DNA of 64,000 nucleotides from positions 434,001-498,000 of the forward strand of contig CAWCSF010000010.1 in assembly GCA_963798195.1 (NCBI GenBank), in the 5' to 3' direction. The notes under the pieces were generated by a model. It made no database searches, was not told where the DNA came from, and saw nothing but the letters and a program-made list of their open reading frames with translations. Numbering within the stretch: position 1 is the stretch's first letter; each line of letters begins with the position of its first letter. A program made the translations under genes and the position numbers. Origin of the DNA: CAVSRC01 sp963798195 (lineage in GTDB: Bacteria; Pseudomonadota; Alphaproteobacteria; Rhizobiales; Kaistiaceae). This document shows, piece by piece, positions 63,123 to 64,000 of this stretch.

Positions 63123-64000
63123 GTGCCCGCTTCTTCAATCAGGAAAAGCCGATCAAGTTCGCCGGCGCCAAGGCCGGCGACGGTCTGGCCTACCGCTGGT
63201 ACGACCCCAACAAGAAGGTGCTCGGCAAGCGCATGGAGGATCACCTCCGCTTCGCCGTTTGCTACTGGCACTCCTTCACCTGGCCGGGCGGCGATCCGTT
63301 CGGCGGCGAGACCTTCATGCGCCCGTGGATGCACATGGGCGACGAGATGAAGGCGGCGGAGATGAAGGCCGATGTCGCCTTCGAGATGTTCCGCCTGCTG
63401 GGTGTCCCGTTCTTCACATTCCACGATCGCGACATAGCGCCGGAAGGCCAGACGCTGGCGGAATCCAACCGCAACGTCCGTGCCATCGGCGAGATCTTCG
63501 CCAAGAAGATGGAGAAGGCGAAGGTGCGGCTGCTCTGGGGCACCGCCAACCTGTTCTCCAACCGCCGTTTCATGGCGGGTGCGGCCACCAACCCCGATCC
63601 GGAAGTCTTCGCCTACGCCGCGGCGCAGGTGAAGAACGCACTCGACCTCACCCACGAGCTGGGCGGCGCGAACTATGTGCTGTGGGGCGGGCGCGAGGGC
63701 TACGAGACGCTGCTCAACACCGACATCAAACATGAACTCGACCAGCTCGGCCGCTTCCTGACCATGGTCGTCGAGCACAAGCACAAGATCGGCTTCAAGG
63801 GCACGATCCTGATCGAGCCGAAGCCGAAGGAGCCGACCAAGCATCAGTACGACTACGACGTCGGCACCATCTACGGCATGCTGAAGGCCTTCGATCTCGA
63901 CAAGCAGGTCAAGATCAACATCGAGCAGAACCACGCCATCCTCGCCGGCCATACCTTCGAGCACGAACTGCAGCTTGCCGGCGCGCTCGGCATCCTCGGC
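63119..64000 (+). CDS. xylA: xylose isomerase (3' end outside window)
   Basis: From the ATG at 63119 it begins MSARFFNQEKPIKFAGAKAG. The first 294 residues include YWHSFTWPGGDPFGG, FFTFHDRDIAPEG (catalytic His and Asp), VLWGGREGYETL and ILIEPKPKEPTKHQYD (metal-binding Glu, Lys), continuing to INIEQNHAILAGHTFEHEL. This is the class II enzyme that converts D-xylose to D-xylulose with two divalent metals. Full length is about 435 residues; the rest is past the right edge. It is translationally coupled to xylB. Confidence 0.95.
   Translation, partial: MSARFFNQEKPIKFAGAKAGDGLAYRWYDPNKKVLGKRMEDHLRFAVCYWHSFTWPGGDPFGGETFMRPWMHMGDEMKAAEMKADVAFEMFRLLGVPFFTFHDRDIAPEGQTLAESNRNVRAIGEIFAKKMEKAKVRLLWGTANLFSNRRFMAGAATNPDPEVFAYAAAQVKNALDLTHELGGANYVLWGGREGYETLLNTDIKHELDQLGRFLTMVVEHKHKIGFKGTILIEPKPKEPTKHQYDYDVGTIYGMLKAFDLDKQVKINIEQNHAILAGHTFEHELQLAGALGILG

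Noticed and set aside
1..64000. tRNA, rRNA, CRISPR arrays and insertion sequences
   Set aside because: No cloverleaf, rRNA, regular repeat-spacer array or transposase gene was found on reading either strand; short or degenerate elements could be missed without a search tool.

Overview
The window is chromosomal DNA of a high-GC alphaproteobacterium, most likely a member of the Hyphomicrobiales (Rhizobiales). The support is the gene content and order: SufE beside DUF5330, a FeuN/FeuP/FeuQ-like set, the cytochrome c maturation operon ccmIEFH followed by degP, an OmpR-type two-component pair, glnE, a PleC-like kinase and pepN, plus gene transfer agent (GTA) head genes. The genus cannot be fixed from the sequence alone.

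Layout. 1-7.7 kb: cell-envelope and small conserved alphaproteobacterial genes (sufE fragment, peptidoglycan-binding protein, DUF2336, DUF1254/DUF1214 pair, class A PBP, L,D-transpeptidase). 7.8-11.3 kb: a four-gene osmoprotectant ABC importer, preceded by an AT-rich divergent promoter region. 11.5-16.1 kb: ycgN-like gene and a large secreted repeat protein with an apparent frameshift. 16.2-19.6 kb: K+ module (kdpE, a short kdpD-like kinase, trkH). 19.7-23.9 kb: a TIR-nSTAND-WD40 protein, a candidate immune/NADase receptor. 24-27.2 kb: a cyclic-nucleotide-binding protein, a metallophosphoesterase and an MFS transporter.

27.3-41.8 kb is the most unusual part. A promoter and a compact predicted sRNA carrying an anti-Shine-Dalgarno motif precede GTA-type genes (g1, large terminase, portal, small membrane gene, prohead protease, GTA holin). 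These keep the canonical order and strand but are spread over 14 kb with unrelated genes between them: aldo/keto reductase, DUF423, EamA/MarR, methyltransferase, DUF4386, L,D-transpeptidase and a lyase-like gene. Several of the intervening genes carry single-base frameshifts; the core GTA genes do not. No capsid or tail genes follow.

41.9-61.4 kb is a well-preserved conserved block: feuN-like/feuP/feuQ, lipoprotein, ccmIEFH, degP with a strong terminator, RR/HK, glnE, a secreted protein, pleC-like kinase and pepN. 61.7-64 kb: xylB (frameshifted) overlapping xylA, which runs off the right edge.

About ten apparent single-base indels were found by reading frames across protein similarity or exact repeat length. 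Eight lie between 31.9 and 41.3 kb, so either that island is decaying or the local consensus is poor. Raw reads would settle this.
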